64,000 nt of DNA from Agelas oroides (Eukaryota; Porifera; Demospongiae; Agelasida; Agelasidae). The translations under genes and the position numbers were made by a program. The stretch lies in NCBI GenBank assembly GCA_949130485.1, contig OX422184.1:25589674-25653673 (forward strand), written 5' to 3'. The notes under the pieces are model-generated. The model saw nothing but the letters and a program-made list of their open reading frames with translations. It did not search any database and was not told the DNA's origin. Within the stretch, counting starts at the first letter, position 1; each line of letters opens with the position of its first letter. Below are positions 11,501 to 21,775 of this stretch, in pieces.

Positions 11501-12794
11501 AATCAATGCCCATAATTCATTACTAATGGCTGAGCTACAACATTCAGATGTTAGCATATTCATCAATGTGCCAGCCACACTTGACACACAACTCATAGTG
11601 CACAGGTGTCCTCAGATAACTTTGCACTCCCAGATTAAGTCTCACTTTGTGGGTAGCTAAATTGAGTGGAGCATTTGTAGCTAAATGCATGTGGTAGTTA
11701 CAGCTAAATGATTGATCCATAGTCTACTACAGAAAGTGTGGGAACATTCCCCGCCTAAGGCTTGCTTTGAGGAGTCCAGCTCTTGAGTTTGTATTGACAT
11801 TTATTTTTTAGGTTACAACTACAAAAATTGAGGGGCTTCAGCTCTTGGGTTTGCAGCTGATAAAAAAGGGGGGTGGGGATTGTGGATCTTTAAGGTTACG
11901 GGATACAGTTTGCTTATTAATATTCATAAGAGATTACCTTCCTTTTTTCTCCATGCAGGAACCAGCCACAGCATGCAATAGAAGTGACATATAACAGTAC
12001 TATGAGTACCTTTTAACCAGTATAGTATTAATTCTTATGTACAGCGTACTAAGGCGAGCTGAGCGGCGATGACAAAGTTCGTGACTTTTGGTGTCAGATT
12101 TCGTCTTCAGAGAGGATTGCAGGTACAACTTTTCAACACCTACGGGTAATACTCATGAGGGTGGCTCGGAGCAACTTTGTCGCTGTGTACCAGGGGAAGC
12201 GAGTGACATGTGTTTCTACCCCGACCAAGCAACTAAATAGGCATATCTCACAAATGGTAAGTCGTCTCAGTGAATTTTTCGAGCTGCCCTGTGCCTGTCC
12301 TTTTAGAATTCGAATACAGTATAATATGCGGTAAGATGTTCTTCCAACAGGAAATAACTGATGCCGAAGTCAGTACTTCGTATGCAGACTGTTAACCGCA
12401 GGCACTGCTATCAAATTGCCTGCTCCGCCCACCCAACCACCACAGCTGTTACAGGCTAATGCAACTTTTTTAGCAGTAAAGTTAAACACATGCATGCCTG
12501 GATTCTGCACGAAGAAGAGGAAGGTAATGTTTTTCATGAATATTAATGAGCAAACTATCCCGTAACCTTAAATAACTTGGGAGATAGGCAAACCAATTTT
12601 CTGGCAGCTTATGGGGCATCCGAGAGGCTTGCTGTTTACCACTAGAAAATGTAGAACAAGCCTGAGCAAGAATGCAGCTACTATGGCTACACATGAATTG
12701 GCTTCATGCTGAAATCATGAGCTAAATCGCTAGCGTTTATGAGTGCTGTTTATGCACGACTCTTACCTGAAGCGATCTCAACCCAGCGTGTCAT
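5198..12794 (-). CDS. Multi-exon gene: protein kinase, coiled coil, ZU5, UPA-like and Death domain
   Basis: Spliced by eye on the minus strand: 12794-12767 (ATG exon), 9805-8498 (kinase and coiled coil), 8388-7838 (ZU5), 7775-7629 and 7519-7351 (UPA-like), 7198-7160 and 6296-6240 (linkers), 5520-5198 (Death domain and stop). All introns have GT/AG borders and the reading frame is continuous through every junction. The product would be a cytosolic signalling kinase of the tyrosine-kinase-like/RIPK type. Known ZU5-UPA-Death modules (UNC5, PIDD, ankyrin) form regulated supramodules that recruit other Death-fold proteins, so a kinase activated through Death-domain assembly is a reasonable inference. 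The 5' end is the weakest part: the ATG exon codes only nine residues and upstream Death exons could be used instead. A CCAAT motif lies on the minus strand near 12952. Confidence 0.75.
5570..6200. repeat. Intronic diverged tandem repeat
   Basis: Motifs such as AGCTGTTTA.CT.AATCTAGT and TTCTAGAAG(C)CATTGA.AA.G recur about every 180-240 bp (near 5571, 5754, 5835, 6017 and near 5660, 5910, 6112). This gives three to four decayed tandem units inside the last intron. No coding potential. Confidence 0.6.
6240..6296 (-). CDS. Short linker exon, Ser/Pro/Ala-rich
   Basis: The 57-nt exon lies between CATTCACAG and GTGAGT and is phase 1 on both sides. It codes GSSHLTFSTPPAAASLEA plus split codons. This low-complexity linker joins the UPA-like region to the terminal Death domain. 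Its frame agrees with both neighbours. Confidence 0.6.
7160..7198 (-). CDS. Short linker exon
   Basis: The 39-nt exon has acceptor TTGCTTGCAG and donor GTGAGT and is phase 1 on both sides. It codes TEPLLSPRTQSA plus split codons. It is flexible sequence and could be skipped without changing frame. Confidence 0.6.
7351..7519 (-). CDS. UPA-like domain, second exon
   Basis: The exon enters in phase 0 after CATACATCAG and leaves in phase 1 at GTAGCA. It codes about 56 residues starting ICREDVDQFKKGRLIPECQL, with VVQWEKED and a KAPQTFIHLIV strand. Beta-strand-rich sequence directly after ZU5 and before a Death domain is where UPA sits in UNC5, PIDD and ankyrin, so the assignment rests on order plus general character. 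An alternative AG a few bases inside the exon would shift the frame and is not favoured. Confidence 0.6.
7629..7775 (-). CDS. UPA-like domain, first exon
   Basis: The 147-nt exon (49 codons, phase 0 both sides) lies between CACTGCAG and GTGAGT. It codes VVREHYRHFANREATFHVRF, then ALDISADGLVTKEGWRITPL. It is mostly alternating hydrophobic beta-strand sequence. With the next exon it forms the region between ZU5 and the linkers. The frame matches the ZU5 exon, which ends after a whole codon (ATG) at 7838. Confidence 0.6.
7838..8388 (-). CDS. ZU5 domain exon
   Basis: A 551-nt exon, phase 1 in (after CTCACTTTTTCCAG) and phase 0 out (GTAAAT). The ZU5 signature is clear: GGLFQWKGYGLRLHVPKDSL, then RINIRVSLSGQFQLPEGSDL, PMFWISAPCKFTKLVTLEIQHC. 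After it comes a stretch that continues the beta fold (SIQLNHFSGVGVTG). ZU5 in UNC5 and ankyrin packs on UPA and Death domains; here the same order follows in the downstream exons. Confidence 0.88.
8498..9805 (-). CDS. Protein kinase domain plus coiled coil (TKL/RIPK-like)
   Basis: A 1308-nt exon coding 435 whole codons, phase 1 on both sides (acceptor TTCATTCTGCAG, donor GTAAAT). Numbering from the first complete codon: glycine loop LGTGAYGAVY near 21-30, lysine in AGKIL at 42, HRDLSSNN at 141-148, DFGMAKL at 163-169, SPEA near 190 and RPSA near 279. All residues for phosphotransfer are present, so the kinase should be active. The motif set fits tyrosine-kinase-like Ser/Thr kinases. From about 297 to 430 the sequence is a Gln/Glu/Leu-rich coiled coil (QQQQKQIQDLQQQLQ), likely for oligomerisation. 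The open frame runs on upstream through the intron to about 10025, but the AG at 9806-9807 and poor conservation argue that this extra part is not coding. Confidence 0.92.
10693..10774 (+). tRNA. tRNA-like sequence, disrupted (repeat copy 1)
   Basis: The A-box-like TAGCTCAGGGGCAGAGC and T-arm CTGGGTCCGACTCACGG are recognisable. The acceptor halves GCTGCCG and CGGCTGT pair mostly. A 12-bp internal duplication (CAGAGCACTGGC) between D and anticodon arms would disrupt the fold. The anticodon loop would carry TTC (Glu) if read conventionally. Most likely a tRNA-derived repeat relic rather than a working gene. Confidence 0.4.
11008..11080 (+). tRNA. tRNA-like sequence (repeat copy 2)
   Basis: It has the cloverleaf order with D arm TAGCTCAGTGGCAGAGC, anticodon arm CTGGC-loop-GCCAG, and T arm CTGGGTTCGACTCCCGG with a good B box. 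The anticodon read conventionally is CTC (Glu), but position 33 is not T and the acceptor stem (GTTGCAG/CGGCTGC) has mismatches. A short T tract follows. Since it sits in a repeated unit, it is better called a tRNA-derived repeat. Confidence 0.4.
11120..12480. other. No gene recognised
   Basis: This lies in the first intron or 5' region of the kinase gene. I see no further spliceable exon in frame and no transposon ends. An isolated plus-strand ATG followed by a GTACAA donor near 12069-12125 is noted but has no partner exon. Confidence 0.4.
12767..12794 (-). CDS. Candidate first coding exon of the kinase gene
   Basis: On the minus strand an ATG opens nine codons, MTRWVEIAS, and ends in TTCAG|GTAAGAG, a strong donor in phase 1. 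That phase joins directly to the kinase exon at 9805 (G plus TG gives Val). The surrounding 12.5-13.0 kb sequence is a diverged copy of blocks at 17.4-17.9, 23.9-24.2, 30.4-30.7, 36.4-36.7 and 43.3-43.7 kb. In those blocks the ATG or donor is lost, so only this copy still looks functional. Confidence 0.5.
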
Positions 12795-13511
12795 TTTGTA
12801 GGGTCTGCGAGCAGCCTGCCGTTGATGCCAGGTTGGTCTGTAGCTGTTGTGACAGAGAAGAAGGTACCATGCATGCTTCAACTTGAGCCGTCTCTGATAC
12901 GGTTGCCGATGCTGCACTCTAGCAGTAGCCCAGCATTGCCCTTCACCTATTGGCTAAGTGCACAAGGACGTTCAATTTTCGGGAAATATCTAAAATGCGC
13001 TTTTAATATATGACCGCAAGCATAGATACACACACAGTACTGCAATGCGGTCCCGCTAGTGTGGGGCTCACTCAGGCTCGCCCCAAATAACTGTTTGTGC
13101 GGTTGCCAAAGATTCTTGCCTGGACTGGGTGTTACAGTCTACACTGTGGCAGCTTTGTTACCGTGAGTATTCAAATTTGTACAGAGACAGGCTTAAAATA
13201 GGAAGATGCTTGTCTTAGTAATGGTTCTAGTGACGATGTGCTTACGCTAGTCATGGCATCTGCTTTGCCATAGTAACAGTAAGCCTGGGGCATGGTCGGT
13301 GTTTGTAAGGCTGAGCTAGGGCTGGAGTTGTTCAAGGGCTAATTAAGCTCCCAGTGTGAGGCTCACTCAGTTAAGTTCCAAGTGCACATTCAACAGGTGT
13401 GAGGCTCACTTGATAAGATGGGTAATACAATACCACAACTATTCAATACCCAGCTATGAATGTGCAGTTGAACATACGTACCACTGTGAACACAATCAAT
13501 GACACACTTAC

Positions 13512-13559
13512 TCATTTGTGCTTCCCCTTGCAGACTGAGTTGTACTGACATCTTTACCA
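13512..13559 (-). CDS. Linker exon of the Death-exon array
   Basis: A 48-nt exon between CTTGCTGCAG and GTAAGTG, phase 1 both sides, coding VKMSVQLSLQGEAQM plus split codons. It is a diverged relative of the linkers at 23065, 29767, 35536 and 41070 (shared QMSV, PLSLQGEPQM pattern). Confidence 0.5.
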
Positions 13560-13975
13560 CTGCAGCAAGGAGGGTAGCATTATTGTTAATTCCAGGACTA
13601 CAATATGACGGTGAAGGATAGAAACGTTCATAGCAATCTCAATTCTAAGATGGTTTTCATGGGACATAGCTTCACTTTCGGAGGGCAAGAGTTGAGGTCT
13701 GTGTTTACTTCAGCTGTGTGCAAAAATAGTAAGTGCTACAGTGAGTGCTACATAAATTAAGCTGCTTCTAAAAGTGAAATGTCTACTGTACAGCTGCCTC
13801 TTGATCTTGTGTTTGCCCTCCGGAAGTAGGACGCTTAATTGACATTTGGAAACCATCTATAGTGGTCATGCATTATCTCAGAAAAGCATGGTGCTCAATA
13901 TATGTACATGCATAACATGGTAACATAAATGGTACCTGGCATCATATATTTAAAAGAGGTGGCTAATAAACATAC

Positions 13976-14272
13976 CTCCAGCCTTATGCTTCTCAGCTAT
14001 TGTCCTTGCAAGTGCTTTGTTTGCTCCACCAGCAGGATGTCCCACTGCTTCTACCAACTGCCGCCATGTTGGCCTACCAAACCTCCCCACATTGTATTCT
14101 CCCTTCAGCCACTTTGTTATCAATGAAGTCAGGCAAGCAGTCTGGTTATCCCTCCACTCAGCTTCAATGTCCTTCAAGAGATCAGGATTTAGTCGCAGAG
14201 CAATTGCAATGCCCTTCCAGTTTCTGGTGACTGGAAGAAGCTCACTTAGCACATCAAAGTGATCATCAAGAT
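13976..14272 (-). CDS. Death-domain exon
   Basis: A 297-nt exon with acceptor TTCACTTCAG and donor GTATGT, phase 1 both sides. The first helix region is DHFDVLSELLPVTRNWKGIA, then ALRLNPDLLKDIEAEW, ITKWLKGEYN, TWRQLVEAVGHPAGG and a final ALARTIAEKH helix. The W..L..A pattern and the central D..I..E helix are typical of Death domains. It is much more diverged than the exons at 24-49 kb, so it is an old member of the array. Confidence 0.8.
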
Positions 14273-14916
14273 CTGAAGTGAACAAAATTAAACATTTAGG
14301 TCAAGCAAAATTTTCTCCTCTATTAACTATCACACTAGAGATGGTAGTAGGGTTTTAAAGTTCATGTTGTATTTAACTTCTGGTCATAGTTCAAAAATTT
14401 TCACCAAACCTGGTAGTGTAGTCATATTTTTGCCAATCAATCATTGGCAAAACTGCTAGGCAACTTATGAGCTCACAGCTAATGCATTCCTGAGAGAATT
14501 TCACTAATTCTTGTGTACGATAGGCTTTTGCCACACACTGCAGGTCTTTGTCTCATGTCCACTGCTTACTTGCAGCCGGAGAGTAACTCACTGCATGTGA
14601 GAGGCAACATATCTGGACCAAAGTAACATTTAAATTGCCACTTAGTTAATGTGGAAGGGCCCGTATACTCAGGGCGATTAAGGCATGGGATTTAATTTTC
14701 ACGTAATGTCAACGTAAATCTCACGTGACTAACAGAAGTGGGCGTTATCGTAAAATGCGAGTGAGGTATAGTGACTTTCTACGTCGTGCAACTATATCGT
14801 TGTATTAACCTAGTGAATGAAGTATGCGGCTTGTAAGCTGTACTTAGGACGCAGGAGCGAGGTCTTTATAGGCCGTTCAGCGGTTGAGCGCTTCAACTGC
14901 AAGTGACCTTTGTACT

Positions 14917-15465
14917 CTGTACTGCCGACCGTGAGCGGGGGAACTGCTTGTGTCGAGGCTGAGCAGAAGAACGACAAACAGAACAATCGGATACGGCTTC
15001 AAGGATTGCTTACCATCAGAAAATACCAAAACTTTCTGGAAGAAGGTAAGCTTGTTGTTGGTGATGCTTCTGTATCGTGCGTAGTGTCTCACCGCTAGCC
15101 AATACCTATGGTTTTTGGCATCATGCAGGAATACTGTAGGAGGCTGCTGGTTCTTCCAGATACTTTCATGTATACTACCTTCAGTTGAATTAGTATAGTA
15201 AGTTTGGTAGTAAGCAACCATCGTCTTCTGCTCCGCCTTTGACGATATATTCTCAAATATTAGCTTAATTGATATTAGTGGTAATTGATAGCCACGCCCA
15301 CAAATACGGTTTCCATAGTAATGTACATAAAGCTTAGAGCTTCATATATACACAAATCAAGTCTCATCTGGTCTTTCAGATTTCCACACACACACATTGA
15401 TTTTTGAAATACCTGTGTACCTAGTGTGAAAAATGACATGTCCCATGCCTTAGTTCGCCTGAGTA
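14917..15465. repeat. Dispersed repeat, copy 2 (matches 1-540)
   Basis: Nearly collinear with the window start. The internal inverted motif GAGCAGAAG (near 14963) / CTTCTGCTC (near 15224) is also here. It lies in the intron between the exons at 13976 and 15879. No coding content. Confidence 0.75.
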
Positions 15466-15878
15466 GTACAACTCATGAAGCTAAGAAGCTTAACAAGACT
15501 TGAGGTTAGGCCCCTTTATGTTAAGTAGTAATGAGGCTAGGCTGACCTTTAGGCTAACATCATCACTCTGGAAAGGCAGGAAGAAGGGTACTAGTTCGTA
15601 GGTCATCATGAATTTGGCGAAGGCAGCCAGACACAAAGCTTTTACTTGAACATAGGGAACAAACAGCCTGCAGTTTCTCTCAAGGTACATGTAGGAGTTT
15701 TGCCTTCAAGCAGCTTGGAAACTGGCTGATATGTCAGGGGTGTATATATATATATATATAAGTATTAAGCAGTATAGTAGGGGCATTTCAAATCACTAGT
15801 GTATAGCTACCTGGCCATAGAACACAATCTCATGAGGATGATGGGGTTGGGGTAATAGTATTTTAAGTAATTACCCAC

Positions 15879-15932
15879 CTAGTGGAGTAGAATCAACTTG
15901 TGAGGGATTGTTGATACCAGGACTTTGTACAG
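15879..15932 (-). CDS. Linker exon of the Death-exon array
   Basis: A 54-nt exon between TTCTTCTCCTCTAG and GTGGGT, phase 1 both sides, coding VQSPGINNPSQVDSTPL plus split codons. Ser/Pro/Asn-rich, probably flexible. It sits between two Death exons on the same strand. Confidence 0.5.
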   Translation of the reverse strand: MYKVLVSTIPHKLILLH

Positions 15933-16249
15933 CTAGAGGAGAAGAAACAAACAGAAACACAGTCATGATCAAAGATAAAAGTACAGAATTAAAATCAATG
16001 CATTTGGAACTGCCCTATAATTCCAACAAACATCACAGTAGAGGCAAAAATGTATTCTCAGACTGATATATTTTCGGACCACAGACTTCAAAGGTCTAAG
16101 CACGGTAGGAACTGTGCCAGATCATCAGAGTAACAAGACATGCTGGCACTGGGATAGTTTTCGATACCCGGGACAATTGTAGTATGCAGGGACAGAAAAT
16201 CATGTCCAAAAATACATCGTAAAACAACACAAAACATTTTGCTGCCCTC

Positions 16250-16465
16250 TCCTAAAAGGAAAGACTAAAGTTCTTGCCCTTACCTTGGCCTTGCCTACGA
16301 GCCATACCATAAATTTGCCTAGCGACATGATATAATACATGATTATCAGACTTGTCCGCTAGTAGAATTTTTTTCCGAGGATAGGTGCTTGTAATATTTC
16401 GTTTGCTAAATCCTGGGTAGAAGACTGTTTGGAGTTGAATTTCAAGTATATTGATTATCAAACAT
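16250..16465 (-). other. Unassigned open frame
   Basis: A minus-strand frame codes RKKILLADKSDNHVLYHVAR and then IYGMARRQGQ with a possible donor CAAG|GTAAGG near 16284. I do not recognise a family and found no partner exon in phase. It may be chance or a relic. Confidence 0.15.
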
Positions 16466-16936
16466 TAGCCCACCAGTATCCTACAGTTCTTATGTCTGCT
16501 GGACCTCTGCGTGCACAACAAGAGCGCAATGTTTCTTAAGTGTCCGAGCATCAATTACTGCCTCTACATAGAAACAATCATTCTTGTCACACTTTATATA
16601 CACACCTAAACACTGCATGCAGTAGTCATTCTCCATAGACTAGCCAGTCAATACCAGGTGATAATGCAATATAACTACTTGTTCAGCCTGGAAGGTTGAA
16701 CCGCCACCTTAATGATGACGAACAAGACTATGAGGTTGGATTCCAGGTTTGTCAACCTTGATAACGTTAGCCTCGTTCCCAGTCCTCCACCACAGCTATC
16801 GTCGCTTGCAGTACGAATAATGCATACGAGGCCAGATAACATGCCTTCCTAACCCAACCATCTTGTCAGATGACAATGCAATACATAACCCCATCAACCA
16901 TCTTTGTCTTTACTGCCTGCTAGTGCTAGTGCTTAC

Positions 16937-17236
16937 CCTCAAGAGTGTCCTTCATTCGGCCGTACTTTGCCTCCAGAATATCGGCCAGCGGACTTGCTCC
17001 CACACTTTGACCCCTGAGAGCAACTGTAAGAGTCTTCCAGCTAGGATAGTCACCGGTGATCAACCAAGTCTTGAGCATCTCCCGGAGCTGATCTCTATCG
17101 TCAGAGAATTGTGCTCTGATCCTGTCCAGTGTCCCAGCACTCAATCTGAGCTGGAGCCCCAGGGGATACCACTGTGTACGCACATCCAGAAGTTCCGCTA
17201 GCAGAAGGCTAAGGTCATCCAAGGTCAGTATGTTCC
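16937..17236 (-). CDS. Death-domain exon
   Basis: A 300-nt exon, acceptor CCTGATCTCCCAG, donor GTAAGC, phase 1 both sides. It codes DDLSLLLAELLDVRTQWYPL, GTLDRIRAQFSDDRD, MLKTWLITGD, SWKTLTVALRG and ADILEAKYG, a clear Death fold. Its 3' half is essentially identical to the exon at 49000-49299 while the 5' half differs (see findings). Upstream at 17569-17543 is a relic of the short start exon with its ATG lost. Confidence 0.85.
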
Positions 17237-17542
17237 CTGGGAGATCAGGAGTGGAATAATACGTGGTGTGCTGAAATAACCTTACTTGAAGTGCAGTAGC
17301 ACTTATAACAACAAAATGACTACATTTACTCTCTTACAAATTCAATGAAAGCAAAACTCTCGGCATTGGAATGTTGTCTGTTTAGTACAGCGAGCCTGAG
17401 TGAGTAGCAAATTGCATTTAAAATGCCCACATATAGGTGACCGCACATGCTGACATGCAGCTATTCGTCTAGCTAGAGTACTATGGCTACATGCATGGGC
17501 TAAGCTTCACAGTTAAACCATGAGCTAGCAGGGGAATCCCTG

Positions 17543-17569
17543 TATGAGCGATCATGCAAGGTGCTTACC
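17543..17569 (-). pseudogene. Relic of the short first exon
   Basis: Ends GTTTGCTTCAG|GTAAGC, matching the 12.8-kb start exon (GATCGCTTCAG|GTAAGA). The ATG has been replaced and the frame is one base shorter. The surrounding 17.4-17.9 kb block is alignable by eye to the block at 12.5-13.0 kb. Confidence 0.4.
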
Positions 17570-18059
17570 TGAAGCAAACCTCACCACCGTACCTTCTGCT
17601 GTCTGTCACTCACAGCCTGCTTTGTCGTGCAATTGTCCTACTCATACCATAGTTTTATCAGAAAGTTGCTGTACGTGCTGCCAATGCATTCAATTTAAAT
17701 CGTCTTCGCTCTCGCTCTTTTCTCGCTCTTTTTCACACTGACCCTTGAGTCTGGCAGTAGCCCTTCCCACTCGCTCTCACAGCTTAGCTGAAGTACACGT
17801 TAGGATGGACATTCAATCATCATGAAATATTTGAATGTACTCATTTCAAAACTGGTAAGTGGTTCGTCCAAACAATCATACCCACATGCGTGCGCAATGC
17901 AGTCACGCTAGTGTGAGGCTCGCTCAGGCTCGCCCCAATACATAATTATGTAATTTAATTTAGTTGCTATAGTAGTTATTATTAGTAATTAAGTTTGTAT
18001 GTTTCAGTTTTATGAGTGGGTATATGAGCTTGCTATTAAGCTGATGTCTAGTTTTAGAA

Positions 18060-19060
18060 CCTACTTCCAGCCATTGTGAGGCCCCTGAGAAGTCCTGCAG
18101 TTCTCCTTCAAATTCAGGGGGTGAGTCAAGGACAAAACTTTGACCTTGGTGCGCTGGAGGTGGTGTTTAGGATTGGTCTCGTTCCCGGACCACATTGTTC
18201 GCACCCGCCGGAGAAAAGCAGTCTGGGTACGAGACTAGTTTGGTTCCCAGGCCCTCACATTTTGTTCACTCCACTTTTTCCGCTGAAGGGTCTGGGAGCC
18301 AAACTAGGTTCGGTCTTCAATAGCCTAGAATGGTTTCAAGTTTGCTGCATAAGGGTCAAGTTTCAGTCACCATTTTGTTTCTTTTCAAAATGGTTTTGTA
18401 CACTGTTCCACTCTCCCCAAGGAGGTGTATATTACCTTTAAATACAGTATTTCCTGTTACAAATTCAAAATCTATCTGAGAGCATTTTAAAATGCACTAC
18501 AATTGCCTCAACCTGATATTCCTCATTATACCATGGATAATATAGTACTACGTGTATTACATTATCCATGATTATACATGTATATAACATCACCGGTGAA
18601 TAACTTTTATTCTCAATTCAATTAATTTCACATAAAAAATAGTTATATATCATAATTATAAACAAGGTTAATATACATACCATAAAACTTAATGCAGTGG
18701 CATGATACCAATTAAACCAGTCACAATCATCTTATTTTTAAGGCTCACAAGATTATCAATACAGTTGATACATTAATGTGGCATGTTAAAACGACCACAG
18801 TTTGATCCATGTTGATGATGTTTTGTGGAGCAATGCCCTTGTTCTTCTGGACCATGATGACTACTCCGTGAAAGGAGCATACTGAGCCTCACTTTTTGAC
18901 TACACGAAACTGAAGAACTGAAGATCAGTCTGTGCTTGTGTTCTGCGATTAACTTTCACCTTTGATTCCATTACAACTCAGAAAGATACGGTTGCACCAT
19001 TACTAGCGTCAGCCACCAATGTTGTCACAATCAATAATTGACTGCTAAACACAAGTAGCA
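18060..19060. other. No gene; dispersed-repeat fragment at 18.1-18.3 kb
   Basis: 18090-18260 shares motifs with 51160-51300: a GTCTCGTTCC...GCTCGCACCC..C.GG.GA..A...CTGG..ACGAGACTAG arrangement, itself an imperfect inverted repeat around GTCTCGTTCC/ACGAGAC. The remainder is AT-rich without features I can support. Confidence 0.4.
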
Positions 19061-19171
19061 ATCAGTGAATTCCAGAGGATGCAGTTAAGAAGCAGTTGTA
19101 CTGTAGCCTTGTGACCAATGCGTGACCTGATCGAATGGTAAGTTTTTTAATATGGATAGCTACCAATTTAC

Positions 19172-19279
19172 CTGCTCCTAGATGTGGGAGAAGGTGAGAA
19201 GAAGAGGAGGTCTCTCCCTGAGCTACAGCAGGTTGCAGGGTAGGAGGAGGGGAGGGATAGTCGGAGACGGAGGGTGGAC
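19172..19279 (-). CDS. Pro/Ser-rich linker exon
   Basis: A 108-nt exon between CTCCCAACAG and GTAAAT, phase 1 both sides. It codes PPSVSDYPSPPPTLQPAVAQ, then GETSSSSHLLPHLGA. The composition is that of an extended linker between folded domains. Confidence 0.5.
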
Positions 19280-19873
19280 CTGTTGGGAGACAACAACATT
19301 GATTCCAGTTAACCTTGCTCCTGCTTTTGTCCATAACAGTTCTATTGCTAGGTCCAATGCTCCCATTGCTGATGGCAGTACAATGTTTCTCCCCAGCTTT
19401 TTGTCACATAGTAAGCAACAAAAGCAGGAATTGTGAAATGATAGCACATCATTTATAAAACTGAAGTAAGCATTACTGATTCCAAACTGACAATATTACA
19501 ATATAAAGTTTATGTACTATTGCAAATGCCATATCTGGTTTACTGTATCTTTGCGTATCAGCAACTTTGTAATGATGTAGCAAGACTGGTTGCTAAGGTA
19601 AACTTGTGTTTGATGTCACAGACTCCAAAATGGTTTCTAATGTGAACAGTTTATATAGTTTGTTTCTTCCACTGACACAATACTACATGATTGGGCAACA
19701 CTACACTGTGCAGTGGGACAAGGCTTGTATACCCCATTCACAAGACCCTCTCAGTTTCTTGCAAAGAGTGGCAGGCTTGCAAAACCAACTAAAAATTGTC
19801 GGTCTGACTATGATGAAGAATCTAGTGGCTATCAGTCAATGAGCTAACTAATCTGTGTACAGCATTGCTTTAC

Positions 19874-19927
19874 CTGACTTGTCTTCATCTTGAGTAGTCA
19901 CAGGCACTTGACTGATCTGTGGGACAC
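19874..19927 (-). CDS. Linker exon of the Death-exon array
   Basis: A 54-nt exon between CTTTGTACAG and GTAAAG, phase 1 both sides, coding VPQISQVPVTTQDEDKS plus split codons. It lies 77 bp downstream (minus strand) of the Death exon at 20005-20283. Confidence 0.5.
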
Positions 19928-20004
19928 CTGTACAAAGAAAGGCATAGAGTGGCATACACCCTCACCTTATACAGCTCACTGACACCTACTACAATTTCAC
20001 AAAC

Positions 20005-20283
20005 CTTCATGATTTGCTTTCAGAGTCAGCACAACTTTGGCATGTCCTCCCATGTCCTTTACAGCACGGGCCAGTTTGCTCCATGTGGGTTCTGGATCAT
20101 GGTGAAGCCAAAATTGTATGACTTCGATTTTGCATCGCTCAGGGTGCCTTTCACATTCCTTCTCAATTCGCTTCAGATCAGAATTTCCAATACCAAGCTG
20201 TTTACCTAGGGAGTACCAACTTCTCACTTCTTTGGTATCCCTCAAAATTTGTTTGAGAGAGATGGGAATAGCAGGGTTTTCAC
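20005..20283 (-). CDS. Death-domain exon
   Basis: A 279-nt exon with acceptor CTCGTCAG and donor GTTTGT, phase 1 both sides. It codes PISLKQILRDTKEVRSWYSL, GKQLGIGNSDLKRIEKECE, IEVIQFWLHHDPEPTWSKLA and a short final helix. The pattern 'W..LG..LGI...DL..I' and TWSKLARAV is characteristic of Death domains. It is the most diverged member of the array. Confidence 0.82.
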
Positions 20284-20289
20284 CTGACG

Positions 20290-21140
20290 AGAAATAAAGA
20301 GTTACTACATGTGAATCACAAATGTTAAGGGAAAATAATGCACAATAGTGAGGTGTTCAGTCTTAGCCAGATACAATCACTGAAACAAAATCTGTGTTTA
20401 TATTACAAAGTCAATATCTGCGGTCATATTCAGTTGGGCATGTGACTATTAATATGCATAAACAGCCTGATATACTGCTCTGTAAACATAAATGGGGGTT
20501 CTACAAAATGCAGAACACAGAATAGCAGCTGCAGAATAGAAACAATGAGATTCCAAGAATGCATATGCACAACGCGCATGTTTTGCAAGCTGCCCCCCTT
20601 CCCTGAACTTCAGCTTATGGCTGGCAGTTGAAGCACACATCAGCTTGGCTCAGAGTGATTTAAAATCATCACGAGTAATACTCTCCACACTATTTCCGGT
20701 GGGAACATGTTAAGTCAAATCATTAAGGAGTACGTCCCTGTACATCATCAGAATAAATTTCTACCTATTGCAGAAAAACAAAAACAACCCATCCCACTTA
20801 AAATGGCTATGTATGAATTATAACTTGGACAAGGCAGTTTGTGCTAAGCACATTGCTGCCATCATCTGTGCACTTTGAGTACATGAGCATGTGGAGGTGA
20901 CATGAAACGCTTGACTATGGATAACTGCTGAACTGAGAGTGTATGGCAGTTAAAAGTGCACAGGTGTCCTCAGAAAGAGTAACTTTGCACTCGTGTTCTG
21001 TTTCTGTCTGTTGCACGGTTACTACACATGAATTGTAACAACTGCAAGTGTATGTGTGCTACCTTATATGGAAGGAGTTAATTACATGCGCAGTGACTTC
21101 CGCGGGCACATGGAAGTATAGTTTGCATCTCAGAGGGAAA
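20290..21140. other. No gene recognised
   Basis: AT-rich intronic or intergenic sequence. Nothing beyond short, unconserved ORFs. Confidence 0.4.
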
Positions 21141-21775
21141 AATTGTACAATTTGAAGCAAGTAATGATCACAGACAAGGAATATCTAGGTTGGGTAGTAT
21201 GAGTAGCACTTCAACTAGTGAAAACCCTCCAGTGAGTTGAAGCCATAGTTCTTCCAGAAGTACAATCAGACTTTTGCCACCAGTTAGTACATCCATAGAA
21301 AATTTTGCAGATCTGCAAAAGCCTCTCAAACTCTTGAGCTCAGATTAGCAACCATCTTCAGGAAAACTGTGACATAGTGTGTAAACACAAAAGGTACGGT
21401 ACACTTCTGTACAGCAAAAAAAAAAAAGCGGACCTACTGAAATCACTTTCGAACGCTCTCGGGAATGCACAATGATTGTATGGCAATCTTGGCATATTAA
21501 CCCTTTAACCACTGATGACAAGTGTACTCGTCATGCAACTTTGGCCGCATGTTATCAGTTGCCACAATCCGTTTTGAAGGTAGGTTTTGGGCTAGCAAAA
21601 AAGGTGGGATAGGGGGAGGTGGGCGGGCATAGTCATGACATGCCGTGCACATGGTGACTGTCTTGGGTGGCTGTAGAAAGGCCTTCCACTCTCACTTCCT
21701 CAACCTATGATCCTACGTATAATCCATGCTAAGCTCACTCTGCTAAATAGTAGTGATGAGGAATAGGAGGAGGAG

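Noticed and set aside
12069-12125. Plus-strand ATG followed by an in-frame GTACAA donor
   Set aside because: No downstream partner exon or protein similarity found; too short to support.
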